From the NCBI GenBank assembly GCA_934277945.1, contig CAKQWA010000003.1, forward strand, positions 62,001-126,000: DNA of 64,000 bases, written 5' to 3'. Shown here in pieces: positions 8,019-16,868 of the stretch. The notes below the pieces were generated by a model. It was not told the origin of the DNA, searched no databases, and saw only the letters and a list, made by a program, of their open reading frames with translations. Positions within the stretch are counted from its first letter, which is position 1; each line of letters starts with the position of its first letter. Made by a program: the position numbers and the translations under genes. The stretch is from an uncultured Alphaproteobacteria bacterium (GTDB lineage Bacteria > Pseudomonadota > Alphaproteobacteria > CAAGCB01 > CAG-977).

Positions 8019-8684
8019 TTACCGCACAATATCCGTTTCAATGTCGCGGGCGTTGGCGTATTTCGTCAGCAGGCGCGCGGTTTCTTTCAAAAATTCGGGG
8101 ACGGCGTCGCCGTTGCTGAACGCGTAAACGACGTAGAGCAATTTTTTGTTTTCGCCGCCCGAAATCATGGTGCGACGGCTGTCGCTGGTCGGATTGCCGA
8201 ACACGCCGTCGTCGTCGTACAGGGCGGGCAGATGTTCGATATTCAGCACGTCCTTGCCGATTCCCTTGTACTGTTCGCCGTCGGGCGTGCGCTTCCACAC
8301 GACCGCGCCGCTGATTTGCGCGCAATCGTAAGAGCCGAGCGACCAGCCCGATTGAATGGAAATCATGTTGTTGACGTCGACCGCGTTGTTGACTTTGTAC
8401 AGCCCCGTGCCTTTCGCAATGCGGCGGAGCATGGCTTCGGCGGAATTGCGGTATTTGGCGGGATCTTTGCGCAGGATTTTGTAAGCGGCGCGCGTGCCTT
8501 TGATTTGAGGATTCTGCGTCACGTCCGCCGGAGTCGCGTATTTCTGCGCCATTGCCGCGATCAGCGCGTCGAATTCGGCGTTTTGCCCCGCGCTTGACGG
8601 ATGCACGTCGGCGGTGCAAGTCAGCACGCCCAAAACGGCTTCGGGCAAGGCTTCTTTCAGGGCGGAATCAATTTCGATGCGCAT
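8019..8684 (-). CDS. B3/B4 (PheRS-beta-like) domain protein
   Basis: A 221-residue stand-alone protein resembling the B3/B4 editing-type domain of the phenylalanyl-tRNA synthetase beta subunit. NPQIKGTRAAYKILRKDPAKYRNSAEAM and VNNAVDVNNMISIQSG are its recognisable blocks; the D-x-N-N segment is characteristic. Free-standing members may edit misacylated tRNA or bind amino acids, but the role is not established. The start is set at the internal ATG at 8684, because AGGAGG lies just before it; a longer frame to 8747 lacks a ribosome site. It converges on the restriction-modification island. Confidence 0.85.
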   Translation of the reverse strand: MRIEIDSALKEALPEAVLGVLTCTADVHPSSAGQNAEFDALIAAMAQKYATPADVTQNPQIKGTRAAYKILRKDPAKYRNSAEAMLRRIAKGTGLYKVNNAVDVNNMISIQSGWSLGSYDCAQISGAVVWKRTPDGEQYKGIGKDVLNIEHLPALYDDDGVFGNPTSDSRRTMISGGENKKLLYVVYAFSNGDAVPEFLKETARLLTKYANARDIETDIVR

Positions 8685-8776
8685 AAAATCCTCCTTGTTT
8701 TCGCGTTTAAACGGCACGTTAGGCGAGCGGCGCGCGCTTGTCAACAAAATCCGCGTAAAGAAAAATGAATTAAATC

Positions 8777-8805
8777 TTGACCTGACGCGCCGATGTTTCT
8801 AAACT
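8777..8805 (+). promoter_or_regulatory. Predicted sigma70-type promoter of the HU gene
   Basis: TTGACC at 8777-8782, a 17-base spacer and TAAACT at 8800-8805 lie 34 bases before the HU ATG. The segment TTGACCTGACG also occurs in front of trcR at 46479, so the two genes may share a promoter class. Confidence 0.6.
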
Positions 8806-8838
8806 CCCGTTACTTGTTTTGATTACAGGAGTTGCATA

Positions 8839-9111
8839 ATGAATAAATCTGAATTGGTGGCGGAAGTTGCCAAAAACGCCAATGCGTCGAAAGTCGCCGT
8901 CGAATACATCTTGGACGAAGCGATGATTGCCATTACCGAAGCCGTGAAAAAGGGCGAAAAAGTCCGTTTGGTCGGGTTCGGCACGTTCGGTCTGAAAAAA
9001 AGCGCGGCGCGCGCGGGCCGCAATCCCCGCACGGGCGAAACGATTCGCTTGCCCGAAACGAAAACCCCCTGCTTTAAAGCGGGCAAAGTCTTTAAAGACG
9101 CCGTGAAGTAA
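8839..9111 (+). CDS. hup: HU-family DNA-binding protein
   Basis: A 90-residue histone-like protein that bends and compacts DNA as a dimer. MNKSELVAEVAKNANASK opens the protein, and the DNA-binding arm follows VRLVGFGTFGLKKSAARAGRNPRTGE near residues 46-72, with the diagnostic GFGTF and RNP(R)TGE. It reads as HU rather than IHF, with no IHF-specific features seen. It is monocistronic: its own promoter lies 34 bases upstream, an SD (CAGGAG) precedes the ATG and a strong terminator follows, as expected for a highly expressed nucleoid protein. Confidence 0.95.
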   Translation: MNKSELVAEVAKNANASKVAVEYILDEAMIAITEAVKKGEKVRLVGFGTFGLKKSAARAGRNPRTGETIRLPETKTPCFKAGKVFKDAVK

Positions 9112-9130
9112 TTTCAGGGTTTCACAAGCG

Positions 9131-9167
9131 ACGCTCTCCGTTTGTCATGCAGGCGGAGGGCGTTTTT
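9131..9167 (+). terminator. Rho-independent terminator of the HU gene
   Basis: ACGCTCTCCG at 9131-9140 pairs with CGGAGGGCGT at 9154-9163 (one G-U pair), followed by a short T run, just upstream of the cca start. Confidence 0.85.
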
Positions 9168-9183
9168 GTAAGGATTTCACAAG

Positions 9184-10434
9184 ATGCGAAAATACATTGT
9201 CGGCGGCTTTGTGCGCGACACGCTTTTGAACCGCCGTTCGTCCGATCGCGATTGGGTTGTCGTCGGCGCGGACGTCGACGGGATGCTGAACGCGGGCTTC
9301 AAGCGAGTCGGCGCGGCGTTTCCCGTGTTTTTGCATCCCGTCACGAACGAAGAATACGCTTTGGCGCGCAGGGAAGTCAAAACGGGCGCGCGGCACGGCG
9401 ATTTCGCGTTCGATTTTTCAAAGGACATCACGCTTGACGAAGATTTGACGCGGCGGGATTTCACCGTCAACGCGCTTGTCATGAACGAGGACGGCGCGCT
9501 TGTCGACACGGCTTTGTCGGCGCGCGCTTTGGACGATTTGAAAAACGGGCGGCTGGACGTCGTTGACGAAGCGCACTTTGCGGAAGATCCGTTGCGCGTG
9601 TTTCGCGCCGCGCGCTACGCCGCCGTTTTGAATTTCACCATGACGCCGCGCACGTTCGACGCGTGCCGGAAATTGACGCAAAACGGCGCGGTGAATTTTA
9701 TTTCAAAAGAGCGGATTTACGCCGAATTCGTCAAGGCGTTCAAGGAATTCGCGGGCGGGGCGTTTTTTCAAAATCTGCATGAACTGGGCGCGCTGGCGGC
9801 GTATTCTCCCGCGTTGGAGCGGCTGTTTTCGTGTCTTGAAAATCCGCGTTTTCACCCCGAAGGCACTTCGGGCGGGCATACGGCGAGCGCGCTGAAATGG
9901 CTGGACGCGCATCTGCCCGCGCTGGATTTCGATGCGGCGGCGCGGGAAACGGTCTATTGGTCGGTTTTACTGCACGACATCGGCAAAACGCAAACCGCGC
10001 CGGATTTGTATCCGCATCATTACGGACACGACGAGGCGGGGGCGCGCATGATGACGCGCGGCTTTTTTGATTCTTTGAAACTGCCGTCCCGCGTGAGCAA
10101 GGCGGCGCGTTTCGTGTGCGTCAATCATATGCGGCGGTTTTATTTTTCAAAAATGCGCCCGATGAAGAAATTGCGCCTGATTCGCGAAGCGTATTCGGCG
10201 ACGGACGGGCGGCCCGAAATTTTCATTGCGGCGTGCTTTGCGGACGCTTTGTGCAACGCGGAAAACAATCCGTTTTTGGAAGATTTTAAAGCGCAAACGG
10301 CGTATTTCAAACGGATTTTCGACGTATCGAACTCTGTGCGGTTAAGTCCGGCGGACATAGAAAAAACGGCGCCGGAAAACAGAGCGTTTCTGCTTGACCG
10401 GCGCCGCTTGGAAGCGGTCGGGGATTTGCTTTGA
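9184..10434 (+). CDS. cca: CCA tRNA nucleotidyltransferase with HD domain
   Basis: Adds or repairs the 3' CCA end of tRNAs without a template. The class II polymerase-beta-like head has the metal-binding D-x-D at residues 21-23 (SDRDWVVVG), then EDLTRRDFTVNA and EDPLRVFRAARYAA motifs. After about residue 225 an HD phosphohydrolase domain follows, with HD at 264-265 in LLHDIGKTQ, as in the E. coli-type enzyme with extra phosphatase/phosphodiesterase activities. Length 416 is usual. It starts 16 bases after the HU terminator and ends one base before the stop of the converging dehydrogenase gene. Confidence 0.93.
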   Translation: MRKYIVGGFVRDTLLNRRSSDRDWVVVGADVDGMLNAGFKRVGAAFPVFLHPVTNEEYALARREVKTGARHGDFAFDFSKDITLDEDLTRRDFTVNALVMNEDGALVDTALSARALDDLKNGRLDVVDEAHFAEDPLRVFRAARYAAVLNFTMTPRTFDACRKLTQNGAVNFISKERIYAEFVKAFKEFAGGAFFQNLHELGALAAYSPALERLFSCLENPRFHPEGTSGGHTASALKWLDAHLPALDFDAAARETVYWSVLLHDIGKTQTAPDLYPHHYGHDEAGARMMTRGFFDSLKLPSRVSKAARFVCVNHMRRFYFSKMRPMKKLRLIREAYSATDGRPEIFIAACFADALCNAENNPFLEDFKAQTAYFKRIFDVSNSVRLSPADIEKTAPENRAFLLDRRRLEAVGDLL

Positions 10435-10435
10435 T

Positions 10436-11530
10436 TTAAGCGGCTTTGCGCCCCAAAGCGTCCACGTTCAAAACGGCTTGCATGAACTTTTCTTTCGTCA
10501 GTTCGTAGCCGTCGACGTGCCAGCCGGGGACTTTCGACGCTTTGTCCGCCAGCGCGGGCAAATCTTCTTTCGTCAAGCCGACCTGCGCCAGTGTGACGGG
10601 CAATCCGACCTTGCGGTAGAAATTCATTACGCGGTCGCGCAATTCCGTCTGATTGTCGTAATCCAACAGCACCAGAACGCCGTAAGCTACCCAAAACCCG
10701 TGCAGGTGGTCGTGATAGACGGGGAAAATCGTCGCGCCGTAGTAAAAGCAATGCGCCAAATTCGTGTTGTAGTAAAATTCGGGGCACACGGTCATGTTGC
10801 TGACCAGTCCCGTCGAAATCACGATGTCCAGCGCGACTTCCTGCAACGCGGCGCAGGTGCGGTTTTCCTCGCACGCTTTCATGGCTTCCTCGCCGTATTT
10901 CAGCAACGGTTCGGTGCACGCGGCGCACAGGCTCAACCCCAGCAGCAAATTCTGGTCGAGTTCGACGTGACGCAGAGCCAGAGCGACTTCCGCCTCTTTG
11001 CTCAACGCGTCGCCGATTCCCGCCTGCAAGTATTTGACGGGGGCTTGCGCAATAATCCGGTCGTTGATGAACACGAACAAGGGCGGACGCGCGGAATAGA
11101 AATTGTCCTTGAAGCGTCCCTGCGTGTCATACATGATCGCCAAAGCGGTGCAGGGCGCGCAGTTCGACGCGATGGTCGGGAATGCGAACAGCGCCTTGTC
11201 CGTCCGCTCCGCCAGCACTTTGCAGGTGTCGCACGCCTTGCCGCCGCCGACCGCCAGAATCATGTCGGCTTTCTGCACGGCGGGGTCTTGTTTGAGCATT
11301 TCGACGTTTTCGTAAGTCGAATCGCCGCCGAACCACACTTTGCCCGTGACGGATATGCCGTCGGCTTTCAGCGATTCGATAATTTCGTCCGCCGCCTTTT
11401 CCATGGCGGTTTTGCCGCCGACGACGACCGCCGTTTTGCCGTGTTTTTTCAAAATCGCCCCCGCTTTGCGATACACGTCTTCGCCGATCATGTAATTGGG
11501 CAGGGTGACTGTCGAACGTTTCATTTTCAA
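10436..11530 (-). CDS. Iron-containing alcohol dehydrogenase family, glycerol dehydrogenase-like
   Basis: A 364-residue NAD(P)-linked dehydrogenase of the GldA / dehydroquinate synthase-like superfamily. The nucleotide-binding loop AVGGGKACDTCKVLA is near residues 93-107. Metal ligands are expected at the aspartate in GIGDALSK and at histidines in YHDHLHGFWVAYG. Glycerol dehydrogenase (glycerol to dihydroxyacetone) is the closest match I can name, but sn-glycerol-1-phosphate or other polyol dehydrogenases share this fold and the substrate is uncertain. It is a single gene converging on cca and divergent from the ABC exporter pair. Confidence 0.85.
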   Translation of the reverse strand: MKMKRSTVTLPNYMIGEDVYRKAGAILKKHGKTAVVVGGKTAMEKAADEIIESLKADGISVTGKVWFGGDSTYENVEMLKQDPAVQKADMILAVGGGKACDTCKVLAERTDKALFAFPTIASNCAPCTALAIMYDTQGRFKDNFYSARPPLFVFINDRIIAQAPVKYLQAGIGDALSKEAEVALALRHVELDQNLLLGLSLCAACTEPLLKYGEEAMKACEENRTCAALQEVALDIVISTGLVSNMTVCPEFYYNTNLAHCFYYGATIFPVYHDHLHGFWVAYGVLVLLDYDNQTELRDRVMNFYRKVGLPVTLAQVGLTKEDLPALADKASKVPGWHVDGYELTKEKFMQAVLNVDALGRKAA

Positions 11531-11678
11531 ACCTCGTTTTTGTTGAATTTCGCCGATTATACCGCTTTGCGCCCCAAAGTCAACCGGCGCGTGCCGCGCT
11601 TGCTTTTTGCATTTGATTTTTCGCGATTTTCAAGATACAAAAGACGCGGATTTCAACGACGGTCGCGGAGTGTGGAAA

Positions 11679-13406
11679 ATGCTGAAACTCGTGCGTTTTT
11701 TAAGCGGTTATAAAAAAGAGTGCGTCATCGGCCCCCTGTTCAAATTTTTGGAAGCGTGCTTCGAGTTGTTCGTGCCGCTGGTCATGGCGGGCATTATCGA
11801 CGTCGGCATTAAAAACAGGGACGCCGCCTATACTTATAAAGCGGGCGGACTGATGATTTTCTTGGGCTTTTTGGGGCTTGTCTGCTCTTTGACGGCGCAG
11901 TATTTCGCCGCCAAAGCCTCCATGGGATTCGGCACGGCTCTGCGTTCCGCCCTGTTTTCGCACATCACCGCGCTGACGTACGCCGAAGTCGACGAAATCG
12001 GCACACCGTCGCTGATTACGCGCTTGACGGGCGACGTGAATCAGGCGCAGTCGGGCGTGAATTTGGTTTTGCGCCTGTTTTTGCGCTCGCCGTTCATTGT
12101 CGTCGGCGCGATTGTCATGGCGTTTTTCGTGGATGCGCATCTGGCGCTGATTTTCCTGATCGCCACGCCGCTGATTGCGGGGGTGATCTGGTTCGTCATG
12201 GCGAAAGGCGTGCCATATTACCGCAAAATCCAGACGATAACGGACAGGGTGTCGCTGCTGATGCGCGAAAATCTGGCGGGCGCGCGCGTCATTCGCGCTT
12301 TTTCCAAACAGGACGCGCAGGACGCCGAATTCAAAGATACTTGCCGCCGGCTGAAAAACGAACAGGTGCGCGCGGGCAAAATCGCGAATTTGCTGAATCC
12401 CGCGACGTATGTGATTGTCAATCTGGCGGTCGTCGTGCTGATTTGGCAGGGCGGTTTCCGCGTCGACGCGGGCGATCTGACGCAGGGCGAAATCATCGCG
12501 TTGGTAAACTATCTGTCGCAAATTTTACTGGCTCTGGTCGCGCTGGCGAACCTGATTGTCGTGTTTACGAAAGCGTCGGCAAGCGCGGGGCGCATCAACG
12601 AAGTGTTCGCCGTTCTGCCGAGCATGGCGGACGGGTCGCTTGAAGAATCGCGGGCGGATGAAAACGCGCGCCTGTGCTTTGAGGACGTGACGTTCGCTTA
12701 CAAAGGCGCGGAAGCCCCCGCTTTGACGAATCTGACGTTCCGCGTGCCGAAAGGGGCGACCGTCGGGGTTATCGGCGGCACGGGGGCGGGCAAATCGACT
12801 CTGGTGAACCTGATCGCCCGTTTCTACGACGCGACGCAGGGGCGGATTTTGCTGGACGGGCAGGATATCCGTTCTTACAAAACCGCGTTTTTGCGCAGGA
12901 AAATCGGCGTCGTGCCGCAAAAGGCGGTGCTGTTTAAAGGGACAATCCGCGACAATTTGCGCTGGGGCGACGAAAACGCGACCGACGAGGACATGATGAA
13001 AGCGCTGAAAATCGCGCAGGGGGCGGATTTCGTCAAAGCGCGCAAAGGCGGTTTGGACGCGCGCATCGAACAGGGCGGGCGCAACCTGTCCGGCGGTCAG
13101 CGTCAGCGTCTGACGATTGCCAGAGCACTGGTCGGTTCTCCGGAAATTCTGATTTTGGACGACAGCGCGTCGGCGCTCGATTTCGCGACGGACGCCCGTC
13201 TGCGCCGCGCGATTCGCAAGGAAACGGCGCAAACGACGGTGTTTTTGGTGTCGCAGCGCGTGTCCGCCGTGCGCCACGCCGATTTCATCATTGTGCTGGA
13301 CGACGGCAAGGCGGTCGGTATCGGCAAACATGACGAATTGTTTGAAAATTGCGCGGTGTACAAGGAAATCTGCCTGTCGCAGTCGGCGCAAGAGGAGGCG
13401 GCGTGA
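11679..13406 (+). CDS. Heterodimeric ABC exporter, subunit with degenerate ATP site
   Basis: A 575-residue exporter half (membrane domain then ATPase). Walker A GGTGAGKST is near residue 366 and the signature LSGGQRQR is canonical near 470. Walker B reads LILDDSASALD, with aspartate where the catalytic glutamate should be, and the switch histidine is replaced by glutamine (VSQRVSA). Those are the marks of the degenerate site of asymmetric exporters such as LmrCD, BmrCD and TM287/288. The start at 11679 is preferred because GGAG lies 8 bases upstream; a longer frame to 11607 has no ribosome site. It overlaps the next gene by one base, its presumed partner. The substrate is unknown. Confidence 0.88.
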   Translation: MLKLVRFLSGYKKECVIGPLFKFLEACFELFVPLVMAGIIDVGIKNRDAAYTYKAGGLMIFLGFLGLVCSLTAQYFAAKASMGFGTALRSALFSHITALTYAEVDEIGTPSLITRLTGDVNQAQSGVNLVLRLFLRSPFIVVGAIVMAFFVDAHLALIFLIATPLIAGVIWFVMAKGVPYYRKIQTITDRVSLLMRENLAGARVIRAFSKQDAQDAEFKDTCRRLKNEQVRAGKIANLLNPATYVIVNLAVVVLIWQGGFRVDAGDLTQGEIIALVNYLSQILLALVALANLIVVFTKASASAGRINEVFAVLPSMADGSLEESRADENARLCFEDVTFAYKGAEAPALTNLTFRVPKGATVGVIGGTGAGKSTLVNLIARFYDATQGRILLDGQDIRSYKTAFLRRKIGVVPQKAVLFKGTIRDNLRWGDENATDEDMMKALKIAQGADFVKARKGGLDARIEQGGRNLSGGQRQRLTIARALVGSPEILILDDSASALDFATDARLRRAIRKETAQTTVFLVSQRVSAVRHADFIIVLDDGKAVGIGKHDELFENCAVYKEICLSQSAQEEAA

Positions 13407-15142
13407 TGAAAAACAAAGGATTGCTCAAACGGTTGTTGCGCTTTACGAAGCCGTATCTGCACTATTTGGCGGCGGCGTTGGTTTTTGCGGTGATTTCCGT
13501 GTCTTTGACGCTGTACGCGCCGGTGCTGACGGGGCGCGCGATTGACGCGGTCGTCGGCAAGGGGCAGGTCGATTTCGCCGTTTTGAAAGCGGTGCTGACG
13601 CGCTTGTGCGGCGTTGTCGCGCTGATGGCAATCGCGCAATGGCTGACGGGATTGTGCACGAACAAAATCACCTATTTGACGGTGCGCGACATTCGCGTGC
13701 GGGCGTTTGAGCGTTTGCAGAAAGTGCCTCTGAAATTCGTGGACACGCACGCGCACGGCGATTTGTTAAGCCGCATCACCGTCGACGTCGAACAGATTGC
13801 GGACGGCTTGCTGACGGGCTTTACGCAGTTGTTCACGGGCGTCGTCACCATTTTCGGCACAATCGGCTTCATGGCGGCGATCAACGTGAAAATCACGCTT
13901 TTGGTCGTGTTTGTCACGCCGCTGTCCTTGTTCGTCGCCCATTTCATCGCCAAGCGCACGTTCGTGTTTTTCAAAATTCAGTCGGAAACGCGCGGCGAAA
14001 TGACGGCTTTGGCGGACGAAGCGGTCGGCAACTTGAAACTTGTCAAAGCGTTCGGCTACGAACCGCGCGTCAAGGAAAAATTTGAAGAAATCAACGGGCG
14101 CTTGCAGGTTTGCGGCGTGAAAGCGCTGTTTTTCTCGTCCATGACGAACCCGTGCACGCGCTTTGTCAACGGCGTGGTGTACGCGGGCGTCGGCATCGTC
14201 GGCGCGTTTACGGCGGTCGCGGGCTTTTTAAGCGTCGGTCAGTTGTCGTGCTTTTTAAGTTATGCGAACCAGTACACGAAACCGTTTAACGAAATTTCCG
14301 GCGTGGTTGCGGAACTGCAAAGCGCGTTGGCGAGCGCGGCGCGCATTTTTGAAGTGATTGACGCGCCCGAACAAACGCCCGACGCGTCCGACGCCGTTGT
14401 TTTGCAAAACGCGCAGGGACGGGTTGTTTTCGACGACGTGTCCTTTTCCTACACAAGCGATTCCAAGTTGATCGAGGATTTGAGCGTGTCGGTCGAATCG
14501 GGGCGGAAGATCGCCATCGTCGGTTCGACGGGATGCGGCAAAACGACGCTGATCAACCTGCTGATGCGCTTTTACGACATCGACAAGGGGCAAATCCGCG
14601 TGGACGGGTGCGAAACGCGCGGCATCACCCGCGACAGTCTGCGCGCATCGTTCGGCATGGTGCTGCAAGACACTTGGCTGAAAGCGGGCAGCGTGCGCGA
14701 CAACATCGCCTACGGCAAGCCCGAAGCGACGCTTGACGAGGTGATTGCGGCGGCGAAAGCGGCGCACGCGGACAGTTTCATTCGCAAAATGCCGAACGGC
14801 TACGACACGTTCATCAGCGAAGACGGCGGCAACATTTCGCAGGGGCAAAAGCAGTTGCTGTGCATCGCCCGCGTCATGCTGTCCCTGCCTCCCATGCTGA
14901 TTTTGGACGAAGCGACCAGTTCGATCGACACGCGCACGGAAATCCGTATTCAGAAAGCGTTTGACGAAATGACGCGCGGGCGCACCAGTTTCGTCGTCGC
15001 GCACCGTTTGTCGACCATTCGTCAGGCGGACGTCATTCTTGTCATGGACAAGGGGCGCATCGTCGAACGCGGCAGACACGACGAACTGCTGGCGCAAAAC
15101 GGCTTTTACGCGGAACTGTACAACGGGCAGTTTGCGGAATAA
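13406..15142 (+). CDS. Heterodimeric ABC exporter, subunit with intact Walker B/H-loop
   Basis: A 578-residue partner of the preceding exporter subunit; ATG and the upstream TGA share one base, and GAGGAGG precedes it. Walker A is GSTGCGKTT near residue 372, Walker B MLILDEATSSID with the catalytic glutamate near 498, and the switch histidine is present in VAHRLST. Its signature is altered to ISQGQ. Paired head to tail with the other subunit, one site would be fully canonical (this Walker A/B/H with the partner's LSGGQ) and the other doubly degenerate. Multidrug or lipid export is typical of the family; nothing in the context names the substrate. Confidence 0.9.
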   Translation: MKNKGLLKRLLRFTKPYLHYLAAALVFAVISVSLTLYAPVLTGRAIDAVVGKGQVDFAVLKAVLTRLCGVVALMAIAQWLTGLCTNKITYLTVRDIRVRAFERLQKVPLKFVDTHAHGDLLSRITVDVEQIADGLLTGFTQLFTGVVTIFGTIGFMAAINVKITLLVVFVTPLSLFVAHFIAKRTFVFFKIQSETRGEMTALADEAVGNLKLVKAFGYEPRVKEKFEEINGRLQVCGVKALFFSSMTNPCTRFVNGVVYAGVGIVGAFTAVAGFLSVGQLSCFLSYANQYTKPFNEISGVVAELQSALASAARIFEVIDAPEQTPDASDAVVLQNAQGRVVFDDVSFSYTSDSKLIEDLSVSVESGRKIAIVGSTGCGKTTLINLLMRFYDIDKGQIRVDGCETRGITRDSLRASFGMVLQDTWLKAGSVRDNIAYGKPEATLDEVIAAAKAAHADSFIRKMPNGYDTFISEDGGNISQGQKQLLCIARVMLSLPPMLILDEATSSIDTRTEIRIQKAFDEMTRGRTSFVVAHRLSTIRQADVILVMDKGRIVERGRHDELLAQNGFYAELYNGQFAE

Positions 15143-15145
15143 GCG

Positions 15146-16558
15146 TCAGTCCTCTTTCATCGCCTTGACGATGCCCTCGGTGACTTTTTTCGCGTCGCCC
15201 AGAATCATCAGCGTGTTGTCCGCGTAAAACAGAGGATTGTCAACGCCGGCGTATCCCGTGCCGTCAAGCGAACGTTTGACGCACAACACGGTTTTCGCTT
15301 TTCCGACGTCCAGAACGGGCATACCGAACAGCGCGCTGTGCGGGTCTGTTTTCGCCGACGGGTTCGTGATGTCGTTCGCGCCGATGACGTACGCGACGTC
15401 CGCCGTTTCAAACGCGCCGTTGATGTCTTCCAGTTCGAACACGTCTTCATAGGGCACGTTCGCTTCCGCCAGCAAAACGTTCATGTGCCCCGGCATACGT
15501 CCTGCGACGGGATGCACCGCGAACGCGACCTGCGTGCCGTTTTCTTTCAGCGTTTTCGCCAAATCGCCCAAAGCGTGCTGGGCTTGCGCCGTCGCCATGC
15601 CGTACCCTGCGGCGATTATGACTTTCGACGCGTTTTTCATCAGGAAAGCCGCGTCTTCGACGGAGCCGACGCGCGCCGTTTTGTCTTGATTTCCCGCATC
15701 GCCCGCGCCGCCGCCGCTTTTGCCCAGCGCGAAAATCACGCTTAAAAGAGAACGGTTCATCGCTTTGCACATGATGTGCGACAAAATCGCGCCCGATGCG
15801 CCGACCAGCGCGCCCGTGACAATCAGCAGCGGATTGCTCATCGTAAAGCCGATGCCCGCCGCCGCCCAGCCCGAATAGGAATTCAGCATGGAAACGACAA
15901 TCGGCATATCCGCCGCGCCGACGGGCAGAATCAGCAGAAATCCCAAAACGAACGATGCGCCCGTCAGCAGCGAAAACATCAAAATCGACGGATTGCGCGC
16001 GAACAGGACGATGTACGCGATTGTCAAAACCGTCAAAACCGCATTGACCGCGTGGCGCAAGGGAAAGCGGAGCGGTTTTCCCGACAGAATTCCCTGCAAT
16101 TTGGCGAACGCGACGACGGAACCCGAAAACGTCAGCGCGCCGATGGCGCATCCCAGCGACATTTCAATCAGCGACGCGGTTTTAATCGCGCCGTTCGCCG
16201 CAATGCCGAACAATTCGGGCGACAGGAGCGACGCCCACGCGACGCCCGCCGCCGCCAATCCGACAAGGCTGTGAAAAGCGGCGATCAGTTGGGGCAGGGC
16301 GGTCATGCGGATGCGCAGGGCGATGAAAATTCCGACGCACGCGCCCGCCGCGACGACGGCAAGCGTCGGCAGAACCGCCGGCAAGGAAAATGCCGCACCG
16401 CTTTTTTGCAAAAAAAGAAACACGGCGAAAACGGCGATCGCCATGCCCGCCATGCCCGCGCCGTTGCCCGCGCGCGCCGTTTTTGGCGAGGACAGGCCGC
16501 GCAAAGTCAAAATGAAGCACGCCGCCGCAATCAGATAAAGCAAGGATACCGTCTGCAT
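15146..16558 (-). CDS. pntB: NAD(P) transhydrogenase subunit beta
   Basis: The membrane and NADP(H)-binding subunit of the proton-translocating transhydrogenase, which uses the proton gradient to reduce NADP with NADH. The first ~260 residues are a series of hydrophobic helices; the C-terminal dIII domain holds IIAAGYGMATAQAQHAL and the VAFAVHPVAGRMPGHMNVLLAEA block of the NADP site, ending with DVAYVIGANDITNPSAK. The 470-residue length is usual. It is the last gene of pntAA-pntAB-pntB (4 bases after pntAB) and converges on the ABC exporter pair. Confidence 0.96.
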   Translation of the reverse strand: MQTVSLLYLIAAACFILTLRGLSSPKTARAGNGAGMAGMAIAVFAVFLFLQKSGAAFSLPAVLPTLAVVAAGACVGIFIALRIRMTALPQLIAAFHSLVGLAAAGVAWASLLSPELFGIAANGAIKTASLIEMSLGCAIGALTFSGSVVAFAKLQGILSGKPLRFPLRHAVNAVLTVLTIAYIVLFARNPSILMFSLLTGASFVLGFLLILPVGAADMPIVVSMLNSYSGWAAAGIGFTMSNPLLIVTGALVGASGAILSHIMCKAMNRSLLSVIFALGKSGGGAGDAGNQDKTARVGSVEDAAFLMKNASKVIIAAGYGMATAQAQHALGDLAKTLKENGTQVAFAVHPVAGRMPGHMNVLLAEANVPYEDVFELEDINGAFETADVAYVIGANDITNPSAKTDPHSALFGMPVLDVGKAKTVLCVKRSLDGTGYAGVDNPLFYADNTLMILGDAKKVTEGIVKAMKED

Positions 16559-16562
16559 GATT

Positions 16563-16865
16563 TCATTCCTTTACGCCGTTTCGCTTTTTGGTTTTGAACA
16601 GGGCGAGCATCCTTTGCGTGACCGCGAACCCGCCGAAAATGTTGACGCTTGCCAAGAAAACCGCGCACAGCCCGATGATTTTCGACGCGCCGAACGTCGC
16701 GGGCGAAGCGGCAATCAGCGCGCCGGCGACAATGACGGACGACACGGCGTTCGTGACAGCCATCAGCGGCGAATGAAGCGCGGGGGTGACTTGGCGCACG
16801 ACGAAATAGCCGACGAAGCACGCCAGCACGAAAATCGTCGTTAAAAGGGAAAAATCGTTTTCCAT
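16563..16865 (-). CDS. pntAB: NAD(P) transhydrogenase subunit alpha, part 2 (membrane)
   Basis: A 100-residue polypeptide with three to four membrane helices, corresponding to the dII part of PntA. FVGYFVVRQVTPALHSPLMAVTNAVSSV is the conserved helix region. It is a separate protein, as in Rhodospirillum rubrum, rather than fused to the dI domain as in E. coli. It lies 3 bases after pntAA and 4 before pntB, so the three genes form one operon. Confidence 0.95.
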   Translation of the reverse strand: MENDFSLLTTIFVLACFVGYFVVRQVTPALHSPLMAVTNAVSSVIVAGALIAASPATFGASKIIGLCAVFLASVNIFGGFAVTQRMLALFKTKKRNGVKE

Positions 16866-16868
16866 CGC

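Noticed and set aside
4560..8040. Flanking target-site duplication or attachment sites around the restriction-modification island
   Set aside because: I compared the two junctions and found no convincing direct repeat, and no integrase or transposase gene.
8685..8747. Longer start for the B3/B4 protein
   Set aside because: The extra 21 codons lack an SD, while AGGAGG stands before the ATG at 8684.
10394..11713. 439-codon plus-strand frame over the dehydrogenase gene
   Set aside because: Antisense to a clear iron-containing dehydrogenase; composition Gln/Arg/His-rich with no family motif.
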